Shown: positions 10,704-21,634, counted from the stretch's first letter. The stretch is 64,000 nucleotides of DNA from Phymatolithon calcareum (GCA_977006965.1 OZ345380.1:186001-250000), one strand, 5' to 3'. Made by a program: numbers and translations. The notes: a model not told the origin generated them from the sequence alone.

Positions 10704-11349
10704 TGTGAAATAAGTTCGCTTTGGTTTTACTTTTCTGTTCTTGATTGTCATCGATGAGGACGTGTGTGCGTTGGAGATTCAAGTGAGGCAAATGACAGGC
10801 AAGATTATGCCTCCACTGTGTGGTGGAGATGTACAGTAGGGATTGATATCTCGGCGGCATCCACTGTTTTATAGCGTAGATCGTATTGGCGCGCGAGAAG
10901 GGCATATCATGCGCGAAGGACTTTAGTGATCTACAGAAACAGGTAATTGGCTGTTTGATACGTTGCTGGGAAGGGAAATCTGAAAATGGCAACAGGCCGG
11001 GAAAACGTAGGCGCAAAAATTTGCGTAGGGGAACATAATAAGCAGAGAGGGAGAAAAAGAGACGGAAGAGGGGGGAGGAGGCCCGGGTAGGTTCACGAGG
11101 TCAAAAAGAAAAGAGTAAAGGAAACACTTTCTTCTCTGGAACAATCGAAGTTGACTCCATCCTCCAGGGTTCCTGAACTTAAGCGGGGATAACAGGGCAG
11201 ACGGCCACGCCCGGAAACCAAGGTGGTCAGCTCGTAGTTTCACGGTGCGACAATTGAAACGTGCTGACAGTTGAAGCACTTTCGGATTCCTGAGGTCGCT
11301 GCAACGTAAGAGCGGCGATTTCTCCTGTGAGCCGTCTGTCGATTTCATA
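10704..11349 (+). repeat. Copia 5' LTR
   Basis: 646 bp starting TGTGAAATAAG and ending GATTTCATA, so the terminal inverted repeats TGTGAAAT/ATTTCATA are imperfect at one position. The 3' LTR copy is nearly identical. It would hold the promoter, but no strong TATA box was singled out. Confidence 0.93.
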
Positions 11350-11352
11350 GTT

Positions 11353-14300
11353 ATGGGCCCAGGTTGGCGTGCTCGCCGGGGGGCGAAAAAAGAAGTAACT
11401 GACCGCGTTGGGTCGGTGAAAGCCGGTGAAGTTCCCGTATGCTACGACAACACGAACCCTCGTGTGTACAGACGGCTCGTGTGTGACTGGATTGCTTTTC
11501 AGGACCTCTCTGATGATTCCTCGAGGAAGAGACTGACGAGGGGTCAACAAATTCTTGCAATTATAACAAATATTCGCGGAAACGCAGGACTAAGGATGGA
11601 GCACATACCCGGCATGTTGCGTAAAGACATGACACGGGAAGAGTTCACAAAGATGGTTGATTACATCTTGGACATCGTTGATCCTGTGGACCGAGAATCA
11701 GCTTTTCTGCAAACAGCAAAGGCATGGCAGGACCTTATGCAGAAGGTGTATCGCAAAGGTCAGACTTACGACAAGTACTGGACTGAGTACAGTGCCCTAA
11801 GCTTACAATACGCCTATAGCCATGGCGAGTCAGCCCAAACGCCAGGCATTCAGGAACTACTTGCACTATTGTGTGTCCTGAACGCGAGACTGCCGAGAGC
11901 AGAGTTCAGCATTGTATTGCAAGCTTCTATGAGGATTCAGCAAGACCAGTTGGATCCACAACCGACTCGCACGCAGTACCTAGTAGGACCTGCTTCAGCG
12001 ACTCGGGCTTTGAGCCATTATTCCGGTGGCGGCGATGCTGATGCTGCCGCAGAGGCCAGCACGGCAACACACAGGGACGACTCAGCGACACAGCTGCAAG
12101 TGCAGCCTGAAGCTTCGACGTCGGCACAGGCCGGATCAAGCCGCACCACTGGTCGTAGCAGGGAGCGAACCCAGTCTTCTGTCCACGAAAACCTCGGTAT
12201 CTGCAGCGTGGAGCTGCAAGAATTGGATGCGAGGGTGAAGCAGGTTCTTCACACCATCGAACAGGTGCTCGCCTCGATGACGGGCTGGACTGCTGTAGCA
12301 CCTGATGCCACATCTGTCTCTGCAGTGTCTACGAGCTTACGTGCAGCTGCGGGGAAGACGACTGCGATGGTGACCTCGATAGAGTCGACGAAAACCATCG
12401 TGGAAGAGCTACTAAGTAAGGCGCGAGACAACAATTTGTCTTATGCGGTGTCACAATTGCAGGAAATCCAATCTGTTCAACATCACACGCTCTCTGCGTC
12501 GGAAGGACGCACAGTCCAGAGCGATCCACTCATCACGCTAGAGGCGGTGAGAATGGCGCTGCGTCGTATTGACCATGGAGACCTTGCCACACACGCGGGG
12601 CGTGCTGTAGAAAAACACTTGAGCTTTGCACCGGACTCCCCGGGAGGATCGACTACACGCTCGGGTTTGGCGGGGACTACGAAGGTTCCTGTAAGAACAG
12701 ACGTCAAGTGCTGGGTTTGTGAAGGAACGCATTTCTACTACGAGAACGAAAATTGCAAAAAGGCTCACGAGGCGAAGCGGGCACAAAAGGCCAAGGCTCC
12801 AGCGGGGCAAAAGAAACCAGCAACACCGGCAAAGACAGCTCTTTCTAATATTCGCTGGGCTGATCCGCCGGGAACGGCTTTTACAGGAATGTCGCGCGTG
12901 CGTGGTAACGAGCAGTCAGGACACCATGAAGTCGGCCATGAACAATGCACGCATACCATACATGCGATTGTCGACGGCGGGGCTGCAGCATCCGTTATTG
13001 GAATTTCCAACTACGTCGCGCTTTGCGATGACATGGGACTAAAGCCCATAGTTTCGGAGCGACGGGCTGAGGACTATGAGTCACATGCATTTGGCACAGA
13101 AGAGAATCACTCTGAGCCTCAAAAAGTAGTTGGGCGCTGCGAATTACCGCTTTCCATTGCGGATGACGTTCTGCTTCGAATTTCGTGCCTCGTGGTAGAT
13201 GGAAATGTACCGCTCGTAATAGGGAAAGATTCCCTTGTTGCGCACAAAAGTGTTGAATCTCATGACGGGAACTGGGTGAGTTTTAAGGTTGGCGAACAAG
13301 TAGTACGCTTACCGACGCGCGTGTCTCATGTGGATGGTCATTCTCGAGTTTCGGTATCTGCGGATGGGTTACAAAAGGCGGTGGCAATGGTGCTGATTCA
13401 GAACGTTGAGAAAAATGAATCAAAGATCAGTATTCTACGCCGAATTCACCGGCGCACGCACTTACATCCGCGCTCGGTTGAGCAGTTGCTCAAACGCGCC
13501 AAGAAATGGAAGCCAGAGATGTCAACAGAGCTGGCACGAGTGCAGGGAGAATGCACCGCGTGCATGCGGAGCGGTGATCCGCCGCCAGCAAACAAGTTTA
13601 GTATGAGCCGTATACATCTGGATTTCAACACGCGTGTTTACGTTGACGTAATGTACTGGGGACAGAACCTTGTCCTACATGTTGTTGACTACGCGACGTC
13701 GTACTCAGAACTTGCGCTGATCGACTCCCGAGATCTCACGGAGATGCTTCGGACGGTGTCACGCATCTGGCTGTTGCGCCATGGCGACCCTTTAGAAATT
13801 TTTGCGGACGCAGAATTTGACAAGGGTATGGCCCGACGGTGGGCAAAAGGGCTGGGGATAAATCTGGTTGCTTTACCAGCTCGTCGCCACAACAAGGCTG
13901 GGCCAGTTGAACGCAAGCACCGCGTTATCAAGGACGCACTGGAACGCCTTGAAAACGACCCAACGTACATGAATTTGCCATTTTCAGATCGTTTGGCTAC
14001 CGCGAGTTTCATTGGAAATATCCTGTACGGGAACAGAATTGCGTCGTCTTTCGAGCTGGTTAGGGGATACACTCCATCTATTGCGGGGACTGGTACAATA
14101 ATTCTACCACCCGCAGTACGCACTGCGCATGAGGAGATGGTTGCTCGCCGACTGTTGGCAAAGATTCTGAAAGCACGTCCAGCTAGTGCTGGATCGAGGC
14201 GAATTCGTATTGGGGACGATGTTCTCGTGCTACTACCTGGGGGAAAGCGTCCACGCGGAGAGTGGGTGAAGCGCAAAGTGCGCTCCGTGCGGGAGGACTA

Positions 14301-16533
14301 CTCTGTAATTGTTGGTTCTGGCCGTGATAAGCGTGTCATCGCTCCAGAGGATGTGAGAACGCTACCGAAAAGCCCAATAGCCGCGGTAGCTGTCGAGGCT
14401 GAAATGGGGATTAGCGACTCTGGGAACGGAACACCTAGCGCTGATGCGAAGAATACTTCGTTACTAATGGACACTGATGATAGAAGTTTGGACTCGTCGT
14501 CTGATGATGACGGAGATGCAAGACAAAGCTCTAATGGTATTATTGCCGACGATACCATGTTACCTGTCCAGGTTCCTTCAACGCTAAATTCTCGCAAGGA
14601 GAGTGAACTGCACAGTACACGCGGGGATAAGGAAGATGAATCTGTACCGCTCGACGCTACACGGGGCTACATTGGCGATGACGCCAATGGAAAGGAAAGT
14701 ATCGCGGACCCGGTAGAAGCTTCTCAGGCCAGCGAAAGAGCACCGAGTGTACCGTTGCGTAGGAGTACGCGTAAGAGGCTTCCACCAGACAGTCTCAATC
14801 TTTTGTCCAACCCAATTGACCGGGAGGATACTGTACAGGATATACTTAGTCGCGTGTATTCGACGACAGGGAACTCGCAATTTATGTCTCGCGAGATGTC
14901 GATAATACCGGCATGGATGTACGAACGAGCCCAAAACTTGGAGCTTGACAGAAATTGGTTTCCTAACATTCGCCGGTTGCAGCGCGTTGAAGTTCCTGAA
15001 GGCGGGAATGTCATATCATCTCATTTCGTGTACAAAGTCAAGATCGATACTGACACTGACACCGAATCAAGCTACGTTCTCAAGGCTCGACTTTGCGTGC
15101 ATGGAAACCGCGACGATGAGCGTGAAAGTTTGCGCACCGATGCCGCAGTCGTGTCACAGAACGGATTCCGGTTGCTCTACAGCAAGGCAGTGTCCCATGG
15201 CATGATACTTGGTAAGGCAGACATTAGAGGCGCGTACACCCAGTCAGGGAGCGCGCAGCGCGATGTGTTCGTCCAGCCACCAGCAGAAATGAGAATGCAG
15301 CGCGAGGTATGGCTGCTAACTGCAACAATGTATGGGCTTGTTAGCGCGGGTCGTAAGTGGCAGCGAACATCCGACAATTTGATGACAAACGGGCTTGGTT
15401 TGAGCACCGTTTGGGGTTTGCCCCAATTGTTCTGCCGTGATGTGGCAATTGTGAACGGGACTGTCCGCAAAGAAGCAGTGGTACGTGACGGTCGCGATCT
15501 TTGCCTCATCGTTGCAAAGTATGTCGATGATCTGCTCGTGGCTGCTCGCAATGACGATTGGTTGCAGTACGCACATGATGGTGTGAGTCACGTTTTCGAA
15601 CTGAGCTCGTGGCTGTACACGCCTTCCATTCTAGTTGTGAATTCATCTGAGGTGATGCAGACGCCGCAGGATATTACCGTGAGTATGCATGCGTACCGTA
15701 AGGAGATTGAGGTGATTGTGATTTCGGCTCAAAGACGCAAGGAACCGGAAGAAGCTATTACGCGGGTCGAGCAAAGGAGACTAAAATCTCTCGCTGGGAA
15801 GCTCGGCTATTTGGGCGTTACGGTTTCACCATTTGCTGCTTTCGCAGCAAGCTTCATACAACAGTTGCTTCCGACTATGCAGGTCATCGGCATGAAGAAG
15901 GTGAATGCATTAGTCCGCGACGTACTCCGAAGAGAGCCCATTCTTTCGTACCTTCAACCGTCGGCGGAGGAAAATGCAAAAGCGAGGATTGTGGTTTTCT
16001 CAGATGCTGGTTTTCCGCATGAAGGAACATTGAAGAAGGTCGCACAGGAGGGATGCATAGTTGGCATTTCGTTCGGTGTGAATGTGGGAAGCATTTTTCA
16101 CACAGTCACTTATCAATCACGCAAGCAGCGCCGGGTGGCAACTTCTACGGGCGAGGCGGAAACGATCGCTGCGGTGACTGCAGTTGGATGTGCGCGTGCT
16201 TTGCAGGACTCGATTCTCTCTCTTACCGGGCGCCAGTTGGAGATCACGCTCGTCGTCGATTCAAAGGGGCTCCATCGATGCCTTGCTACGCAGAGCTTTC
16301 CGCGTGATCGCGGAATGAGTGCGGATGTTCATCGCTTGAGGGCAGAATACGAGAGCGGTGATATCTCTGACATTGTTTGGGTTCCGGGCGTTAGTAATCC
16401 CGCCGATGCCTTGACGAAGCCGATAACCGGGATCACAGCAGACCTGCTAGAGAGTATGCTTGTCAACGGAAGGCTGCCCATTGCAATTGACGACAAGCGC
16501 AAATATGGCCCTGCTCTCCTCGAGGAACTTTGA
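11353..16533 (+). CDS. gag-pol: Copia gag-pol polyprotein
   Basis: One uninterrupted frame of 1726 codons encodes the retrotransposon polyprotein in copia order. The Gag region (about 1-440) is followed by a zinc-knuckle-like CWVCEGTH at 453. The aspartic protease has VDGGAAASVIG with Asp 541. The integrase has His/Cys pairs (HRRTHLH, CTACMRSG), then Asp 765, Asp 819 and Glu 853. The reverse transcriptase has KADIRGAYTQSG and the catalytic YVDD at 1390-1393, and RNase H starts at Asp 1551 with STGEAETIAA downstream. It copies element RNA into DNA and integrates it. The protease triplet is D-G-G rather than the usual D-S/T-G. Placing integrase before reverse transcriptase separates it from gypsy-type elements. 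The frame starts 4 nt after the LTR; a later Met may be the true start. Confidence 0.95.
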   Translation: MGPGWRARRGAKKEVTDRVGSVKAGEVPVCYDNTNPRVYRRLVCDWIAFQDLSDDSSRKRLTRGQQILAIITNIRGNAGLRMEHIPGMLRKDMTREEFTKMVDYILDIVDPVDRESAFLQTAKAWQDLMQKVYRKGQTYDKYWTEYSALSLQYAYSHGESAQTPGIQELLALLCVLNARLPRAEFSIVLQASMRIQQDQLDPQPTRTQYLVGPASATRALSHYSGGGDADAAAEASTATHRDDSATQLQVQPEASTSAQAGSSRTTGRSRERTQSSVHENLGICSVELQELDARVKQVLHTIEQVLASMTGWTAVAPDATSVSAVSTSLRAAAGKTTAMVTSIESTKTIVEELLSKARDNNLSYAVSQLQEIQSVQHHTLSASEGRTVQSDPLITLEAVRMALRRIDHGDLATHAGRAVEKHLSFAPDSPGGSTTRSGLAGTTKVPVRTDVKCWVCEGTHFYYENENCKKAHEAKRAQKAKAPAGQKKPATPAKTALSNIRWADPPGTAFTGMSRVRGNEQSGHHEVGHEQCTHTIHAIVDGGAAASVIGISNYVALCDDMGLKPIVSERRAEDYESHAFGTEENHSEPQKVVGRCELPLSIADDVLLRISCLVVDGNVPLVIGKDSLVAHKSVESHDGNWVSFKVGEQVVRLPTRVSHVDGHSRVSVSADGLQKAVAMVLIQNVEKNESKISILRRIHRRTHLHPRSVEQLLKRAKKWKPEMSTELARVQGECTACMRSGDPPPANKFSMSRIHLDFNTRVYVDVMYWGQNLVLHVVDYATSYSELALIDSRDLTEMLRTVSRIWLLRHGDPLEIFADAEFDKGMARRWAKGLGINLVALPARRHNKAGPVERKHRVIKDALERLENDPTYMNLPFSDRLATASFIGNILYGNRIASSFELVRGYTPSIAGTGTIILPPAVRTAHEEMVARRLLAKILKARPASAGSRRIRIGDDVLVLLPGGKRPRGEWVKRKVRSVREDYSVIVGSGRDKRVIAPEDVRTLPKSPIAAVAVEAEMGISDSGNGTPSADAKNTSLLMDTDDRSLDSSSDDDGDARQSSNGIIADDTMLPVQVPSTLNSRKESELHSTRGDKEDESVPLDATRGYIGDDANGKESIADPVEASQASERAPSVPLRRSTRKRLPPDSLNLLSNPIDREDTVQDILSRVYSTTGNSQFMSREMSIIPAWMYERAQNLELDRNWFPNIRRLQRVEVPEGGNVISSHFVYKVKIDTDTDTESSYVLKARLCVHGNRDDERESLRTDAAVVSQNGFRLLYSKAVSHGMILGKADIRGAYTQSGSAQRDVFVQPPAEMRMQREVWLLTATMYGLVSAGRKWQRTSDNLMTNGLGLSTVWGLPQLFCRDVAIVNGTVRKEAVVRDGRDLCLIVAKYVDDLLVAARNDDWLQYAHDGVSHVFELSSWLYTPSILVVNSSEVMQTPQDITVSMHAYRKEIEVIVISAQRRKEPEEAITRVEQRRLKSLAGKLGYLGVTVSPFAAFAASFIQQLLPTMQVIGMKKVNALVRDVLRREPILSYLQPSAEENAKARIVVFSDAGFPHEGTLKKVAQEGCIVGISFGVNVGSIFHTVTYQSRKQRRVATSTGEAETIAAVTAVGCARALQDSILSLTGRQLEITLVVDSKGLHRCLATQSFPRDRGMSADVHRLRAEYESGDISDIVWVPGVSNPADALTKPITGITADLLESMLVNGRLPIAIDDKRKYGPALLEEL

Positions 16534-16562
16534 CTTCATGCTGACCGTACAAGGTTGCACAT

Positions 16563-16573
16563 GAACGGGGGGA
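16563..16573 (+). other. Copia polypurine tract
   Basis: GAACGGGGGGA lies immediately before the 3' LTR, where plus-strand DNA synthesis is primed in LTR elements. Confidence 0.75.
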
Positions 16574-17218
16574 TGTGAAATAAGTTCGCTTTGGTTTTAC
16601 TTTTCTGTTCTTGATTGTCATCGATGAGGACGTGTGTGCGTTGGAGATTCAAGTGAGGCAAATGACAGGCAAGATTATGCCTCCACTGTGTGGTGGAGAT
16701 GTACAGTAGGGATTGATATCTCGGCGGCATCCACTGTTTTATAGCGTAGATCGTATTGGCGCGCGAGAAGGGCATATCATGCGCGAAGGACTTTAGTGAT
16801 CTACAGAAACAGGTAATTGGCTGTTTGATACGTTGCTGGGAAGGGAAATCTGAAAATGGCAACAGGCCGGGAAAACGTAGGCGCAAAAATTTGCGTAGGG
16901 GAACATAATAAGCAGAGAGGGAGAAAAAGAGACGGAAGAGGGGGAGGAGGCCCGGGTAGGTTCACGAGGTCAAAAAGAAAAGAGTAAAGGAAACACTTTC
17001 TTCTCTGGAACAATCGAAGTTGACTCCATCCTCCAGGGTTCCTGAACTTAAGCGGGGATAACAGGGCAGACGGCCACGCCCGGAAACCAAGGTGGTCAGC
17101 TCGTAGTTTCACGGTGCGACAATTGAAACGTGCTGACAGTTGAAGCACTTTCGGATTCCTGAGGTCGCTGCAACGTAAGAGCGGCGATTTCTCCTGTGAG
17201 CCGGCTGTCGATTTCATA
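16574..17218 (+). repeat. Copia 3' LTR
   Basis: 645 bp, differing from the 5' LTR by one lost G in a G-run (near 16945) and one base (CCGGCTG for CCGTCTG near 17205). It is followed by the target duplication ACATC. Confidence 0.93.
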
Positions 17219-17302
17219 ACATCGCGGAGTTTTCTGACACCAAGTATGAAGTCTATATCCCTCGAGGGAAAATTTCAGTAAACTAGACACTAACCTTTGC
17301 AA

Positions 17303-17444
17303 TTTCTCGTCGAATTCGTAATTTAGAGGATTTATTGAGAAGGTATATGACTGAGCACTTTCGGATCGACCAAGTCATTCGATACATACAAGTACATGCC
17401 CATTCTGTGCACTCATTACAGTAAGCATTTCTCGTCGAATTCGT
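17303..17444. repeat. 108-bp insertion between 17-bp direct repeats
   Basis: TTTCTCGTCGAATTCGT occurs at 17303-17319 and 17428-17444, flanking 108 bp with no recognised content. The repeat fits a target duplication around a short retroposed or other insertion. Confidence 0.5.
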
Positions 17445-17448
17445 TATC

Positions 17449-17492
17449 TGAATCTCATACCCTCAATTGATCATTTGAGGGTATGAGATTCA
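17449..17492. repeat. 18-bp palindrome with 8-nt loop
   Basis: Arms 17449-17466 and 17475-17492 (TGAATCTCATACCCTCAA and its complement) are exact, with loop TTGATCAT. It resembles the other near-perfect hairpins in this window. Confidence 0.8.
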
Positions 17493-18029
17493 TATAATTT
17501 TTTGCAAACGAAAGTTCTCCAATATCAGGCTCTTCGACAGCGTTAAGCTTATGGATAGCAACAACGCGCTTCGTGAAACAGTCTCAACCAAATGAATGCG
17601 ACAGATGCATGTTTCCCGACCATAAAGCTGGTTACATGATGAACATATGGCAGTCGTTTTCCTCACTTTGCAAACTTTGCGGTTGATTTGCGCGGCAAAA
17701 GTAGTCGTCATGGCATTCGAATTCTTCCTTTACTTCTCGGTGGGAATGAAGTGGGTTCGAACACCGCTCTCTAACTTAAACGTACGATATGAATTGACTG
17801 AATGTTGACGTGTAGTACTGGAGGTCATGCGGTATCGATGAATTGCTGGATCAGTACTCCATGTTATCTTTGTTGCATCACATGATGCTGGCACTCAGAG
17901 ATTAGAAAGGAGTTATCAACAGGGGTGGTGCGCAATCTATTGCTATTGCAATTAATTGCAATTTGTAGCAATTCGACCAAAATTGGGTTCTGATGAAGAA
18001 TTGCAATTCGAATTGCTGGTAGGTTGTAC

Positions 18030-18909
18030 CAGGGGAATGTTAGAGAGGGAGTAAAGCAAACCCCTTTTTTACCCTCCCAGTGATTGCCTTGCGCGTATGA
18101 AACACTACAAATGTATCATAGAAGTATGTGAGAAATAGAATAATAGCTGTAAGTCTTTCGCGAACATTACGAGTTCGTAATGTGAGCGAGGCTCTCGTTG
18201 CAGATCCATTTCGTGGTGAGAATAAATGGAATTAATGTTTTCTGGTACTCGATGTGCACTGTGCACAAATCGGCGATGGCGCATGATTTATAGTTTTCTC
18301 AAATATTATTTTTCGTGTCAGACTTTTGAAATGTCTCAGATGCCTCGAGCTCTTGCTTCGCTGCAATCGGCAGGCGGTGATGAGGTTCAAGATTCTATTA
18401 CCGTTCGGCGAGTGCGAGGTATATGGACCCTTCGGAAATATCATCTGACTCCAGCTCATCGTCAAGTGCACGGGTTGCGAGCAGGGCCGGAAATTGCAAA
18501 GGAGATCGCTGTGGCTACACGATTCCGATACGCAAGAATGTCCATCACCAAATCCCAGATCGAGTCCTGTGAAAAACAGCCTATCGCAGAAAACCACGTA
18601 GCCGGATTTTCAAAATTTATTCCCACCCGGCCTAATTGCACACATCAGACCTGTGCCAGCTAAATCAGACTTTACTGCACAGTCCATGCACTGTAAATCT
18701 CCATCTAGACGTCGAAGTCGCCCTGGCACTTCCCTATTGGAAAACGACCAACTTCGTCCTACTCATACCCCCGTGAGCACCTAATTTTAACATTTCATTT
18801 TTGATACTGCCAAATGATCATAATTTACCTGGCACAACTCTTGAGTCTTTTTTGCTTTTCTTTATGTAACATAAAAATTTTGCTTTACTCCCCCTCTAAC
18901 ATTCCCCTG
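18030..18909. mobile_element. CAGGGG element F1 with 7-bp duplication
   Basis: 880 bp with ends CAGGGGAATGTTAGAGAGGG and the matching complement, flanked by GTTGTAC (18023-18029, 18910-18916). It shares its termini (CAGGGGAA-GTTAGA-GGGGAGT) with F2 at 52144-54486. The 145-codon frame 18226-18663 inside it is not recognised and may not be a gene. The class is uncertain; the duplication is one base shorter than the hAT norm. Confidence 0.75.
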
Positions 18910-18986
18910 GTTGTACGAAGGTGTATAGTTCAACAAGTGCAGAGTTGTCGGAAATAACGATCACTTCAAATGTATCATGCGTAGTA

Positions 18987-20558
18987 CAGTCCCCGAAATT
19001 GGATTACGGACACGTGGACGAGATAAAATATTGGCCTGCCCGACGGCCCATTTTAAAAATTAATTTTATGGTATCGAAGCGCACATAATGCAAAAGTAAT
19101 TGACAGAGTTTGAAGGCTCTACACTGGCTTCATCGCATCCAGATGCGCAAAATAGAATTACGGACAGTTTTTTCGCACGAAACTCAATTACGGACAGTTA
19201 ACAAAAAGATCACCTCAAGTTGAAACAGAAAGTCACTAGTTTCTCAAAATGCATCCTTCACGCTCTATGAAGTCAACACATTGCTTCGGCATTGATATAT
19301 TCAGCTTTCTAATAGTTGAGTCTTCGATATTGCTCAAAAAATTATTGCCCTCTTCTCTAAGCTCTTCCATGCTTTTAAACTGCCGAAAACCGTTGTAAAC
19401 TTCCAGGGCAAGGGTGCCCAGAGATTCTCGACTATGTTGAGATCGGGAAACTAATGCCGGACAAGGGAGAACGTTGACGAAATTATCAGAAAACAAGTCT
19501 TTTGGGTGCTAGCTGACGTGGCTCGGAGCATTATCCTGCCGAAATATCCAGTCATCGGGACAGTTTTCCTCTGTAAACGGCAGTAAACACTGCGTTACAA
19601 CATTGTACTTGTCTTCAGAGTTCATTCTCCTGTTAGCGACGCAAATACTCCAAAAGCCCCGGCTTAAAAGCTGTCACATGCAAGCGCTCGAATAATGAGC
19701 GAAGGAACACATCGCTTGGAAGGCTTGCTGGAAGACGGTGGACTTCTACAACGAAAAGAAGTTCCATCTGGATGGCCCCGATGGGTTTACATACTACTGG
19801 CACGACTAAAGAAAGGAAAAGGGCTACTTTTTGAAGGGTCAAAATGGAGGTGGTCCATCATGATATGGGCTGCCATGTCTTGCGATGGGCTTTCGAGTAT
19901 TTGCGTCGTTAACGGGAGAATGAACTCTGAAGACAAGTACAATGTTGTAACGCAGTGTTTACTGCCGTTTACAGAGGAAAACTGTCCCGATGACTGGATA
20001 TTTCGGCAGGATAATGCTCCGAGCCACGTCAGCTAGCACCCAAAAGACTTGTTTTCTGATAATTTCGTCAACGTTCTCCCTTGTCCGGCATTAGTTTCCC
20101 GATCTCAACATAGTCGAGAATCTCTGGGCACCCTCGCCCTGGAAGTTTACAACGGTTTTCGGCAGTTTAAAAGCATGGAAGAGCTTAGAGAAGAGGGCAA
20201 TAATTTTTTGAGCAATATCGAAGACTCAACTATTAGAAAGCTGAATATATCAATGCCGAAGCAATGTGTTGACTTCATAGAGCGTGAAGGATGCATTTTG
20301 AGAAACTAGTGACTTTCTGTTTCAACTTGAGGTGATCTTTTTGTTAACTGTCCGTAATTGAGTTTCGTGCGAAAAAACTGTCCGTAATTCTATTTTGCGC
20401 ATCTGGATGCGATGAAGCCAGTGTAGAGCCTTCAAACTCTGTCAATTACTTTTGCATTATGTGCGCTTCGATACCATAAAATTAATTTTTAAAATGGGCC
20501 GTCGGGCAGGCCAATATTTTATCTCGTCCACGTGTCCGTAATCCAATTTCGGGGACTG
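18987..20558 (+). mobile_element. Tc1/mariner element rebuilt as a giant palindrome
   Basis: The termini CAGTCCCCGAAATTGGATTA and its complement abut TA on both sides (18985-18986, 20559-20560), as in Tc1/mariner. The whole left arm (18987-19650) is an inverted copy of the right arm (19895-20558). Each is 664 nt with almost no differences (about two seen near the inner ends), and a unique centre of 244 nt lies between. The 5' half of the element, including the DNA-binding domain, is gone and replaced by the inverted 3' half. Confidence 0.92.
19695..20309 (+). pseudogene. Tc1-type DDE transposase, 3' part, broken
   Basis: The frame from 19695 shows RWSIMIWAAMSCDGLSSICV and the catalytic FRQDNAPSHVS, followed by an in-frame TAG. 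The sequence then resumes with a one-base shift as FPDLNIVENLW (about 20098-20130), holding the catalytic Glu. The D-to-E distance is 106 nt, about 35 codons, matching a DD34E Tc1 protein plus one extra base. The C-terminus (MEELREEGNNFLSNIEDSTI to GCILRN) is intact and occurs twice, on both arms. The N-terminal helix-turn-helix is missing. It is not functional. Confidence 0.88.
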
Positions 20559-20623
20559 TACGTGGTAATTGGTTGTCGGTAGTATCTAATTTTATTATAT
20601 AACTTGGGCCAGTATATGCGTTC

Positions 20624-20702
20624 ACCTGGGGAGCACTGCACCATTTTGGCCCAAATCAACTAAATAACTATCGGGCCAAAATGTTACCTTGCTCCCCTAG
20701 GG
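20624..20702. repeat. Miniature hairpin, ~28-bp arms
   Basis: ACCTGGGGAGCA...CATTTTGGCCC is followed after about 20 nt by a near-complement GGGCCAAAATG...TGCTCCCCTAGG. It could be a very small MITE-like insertion in hAT-2. No secure target duplication. Confidence 0.6.
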
Positions 20703-20739
20703 TTCGGCACGTAAAATTCTACGTACAGTTACAACGTTC

Positions 20740-21105
20740 CTGAATTCAACCATCCATGTGATCGTTCTGTTGTAGCTGTCGTGCAATCTTGGAGCACGGT
20801 AGTCCAAACAGTTGGCCAAAGTGCTGGATTGGTAAACTAGAAGGAAAGCGTCTGTGCTTTACTTCCTACCAATCCATGCTGCCTCCCTCTCTCCTACGGA
20901 GGAAGACTAGAGCGACTTAAGTAGGGCTGAGAGACTGTGTCCGAAGTGTAAGCGGACCCAAATAAGGGTCGCTAGTAGTACATGCAATCCCTCGTGAAGA
21001 GTACACGAGGTACTACGTGTAGTCCGAACACGGAGTTGAAGACAGTAATGGTCTGCGAAGACCACTACAACAGAACGATCACATGGAAGGTTGAATTCAT
21101 TCACC
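20740..21105. repeat. Inverted repeat, ~35-bp arms, inside hAT-2
   Basis: TGAATTCAACCATCCATGTG at about 20740 is mirrored by CACATGGAAGGTTGAATTCA near 21085-21105. The unique middle is about 290 nt. No product recognised. Confidence 0.6.
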
Positions 21106-21253
21106 CGTTCAAGTATAACGGTATGGGTGTCTAGAGTGCCGTTTCTGAAAAGACAGATAGAAGAGTCAATATAAAAAGTGAAGTCGTACATTTATCCAAA
21201 GCACACTACCAGACCCACTCGACAACACCTAAATAAATTTCACTCTTCCAACC

Positions 21254-21634
21254 ATGGTACTACCTATTCCGAAACAGAAGCCGAAACAAGTTGTACAGCA
21301 GCTAATGCAACTCCTTCGCGAACAGCCTCGAGATATCCATTCACGTCATTCAGGTCGAACACGACGAAATGTAATGTTTTGCGTCTTCCTCTGTCCCAAG
21401 GGCGATCAATGCACTGAAGAAAGCGAATTTTGTTTCGAGAAGAGTACTGGTTCTTCGAATCCGTACAATCACCTGAAGCGTTGCATCGGTGGTGGCCGCG
21501 AGGATCATCTTCTGGAAGTGTACTGTGAAGGAAGCTATGTCAAGCGGTTTCAACCAGCGTGTTCAACAGGCTATCGCAGAAGACGAAAGTTTCGTACACC
21601 TAGGAGAAGAGGCATGAACAAACAATTAACCTGA
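21254..21634 (+). CDS. BED-type zinc-finger fragment of hAT-2
   Basis: A 126-codon frame starting MVLPIPKQKPKQVVQQLMQL, with CVFLCPKGDQC, FEKSTGSSNPYNHLKRCIGG and a basic tail. It is homologous to the hAT-1 frame at 2693-3028 and looks like a transposase N-terminal BED finger. It diverges after HLLEVYCEGSY, suggesting truncation. DNA binding to transposon ends is inferred from family and context only. Confidence 0.5.
   Translation: MVLPIPKQKPKQVVQQLMQLLREQPRDIHSRHSGRTRRNVMFCVFLCPKGDQCTEESEFCFEKSTGSSNPYNHLKRCIGGGREDHLLEVYCEGSYVKRFQPACSTGYRRRRKFRTPRRRGMNKQLT

Larger units (their letters stand above)
10704..17218 (+). mobile_element. Full-length Ty1/copia LTR retrotransposon
   Basis: A complete element bounded by LTRs 10704-11349 and 16574-17218 with the 5-bp duplication ACATC (10699-10703, 17219-17223). 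The pre-insertion sequence is seen in the T leader (ACATCGCCTAATTTTCGG at 10319), and the locus resumes after the element. By eye the LTRs differ by one base and one single-base indel in about 646 bp. With the open gag-pol frame this indicates a very recent, possibly still competent insertion. A purine tract GAACGGGGGGA precedes the 3' LTR. I could not match a primer-binding site to a known tRNA. Confidence 0.95.

Noticed and set aside
11350-11380. Copia primer-binding site
   Set aside because: The bases after the 5' LTR do not clearly match a tRNA 3' end that I can name, so none is annotated.
18226-18663. 145-codon frame in F1 as a transposase
   Set aside because: No DDE motif or zinc finger; an overlapping minus frame is similarly long.
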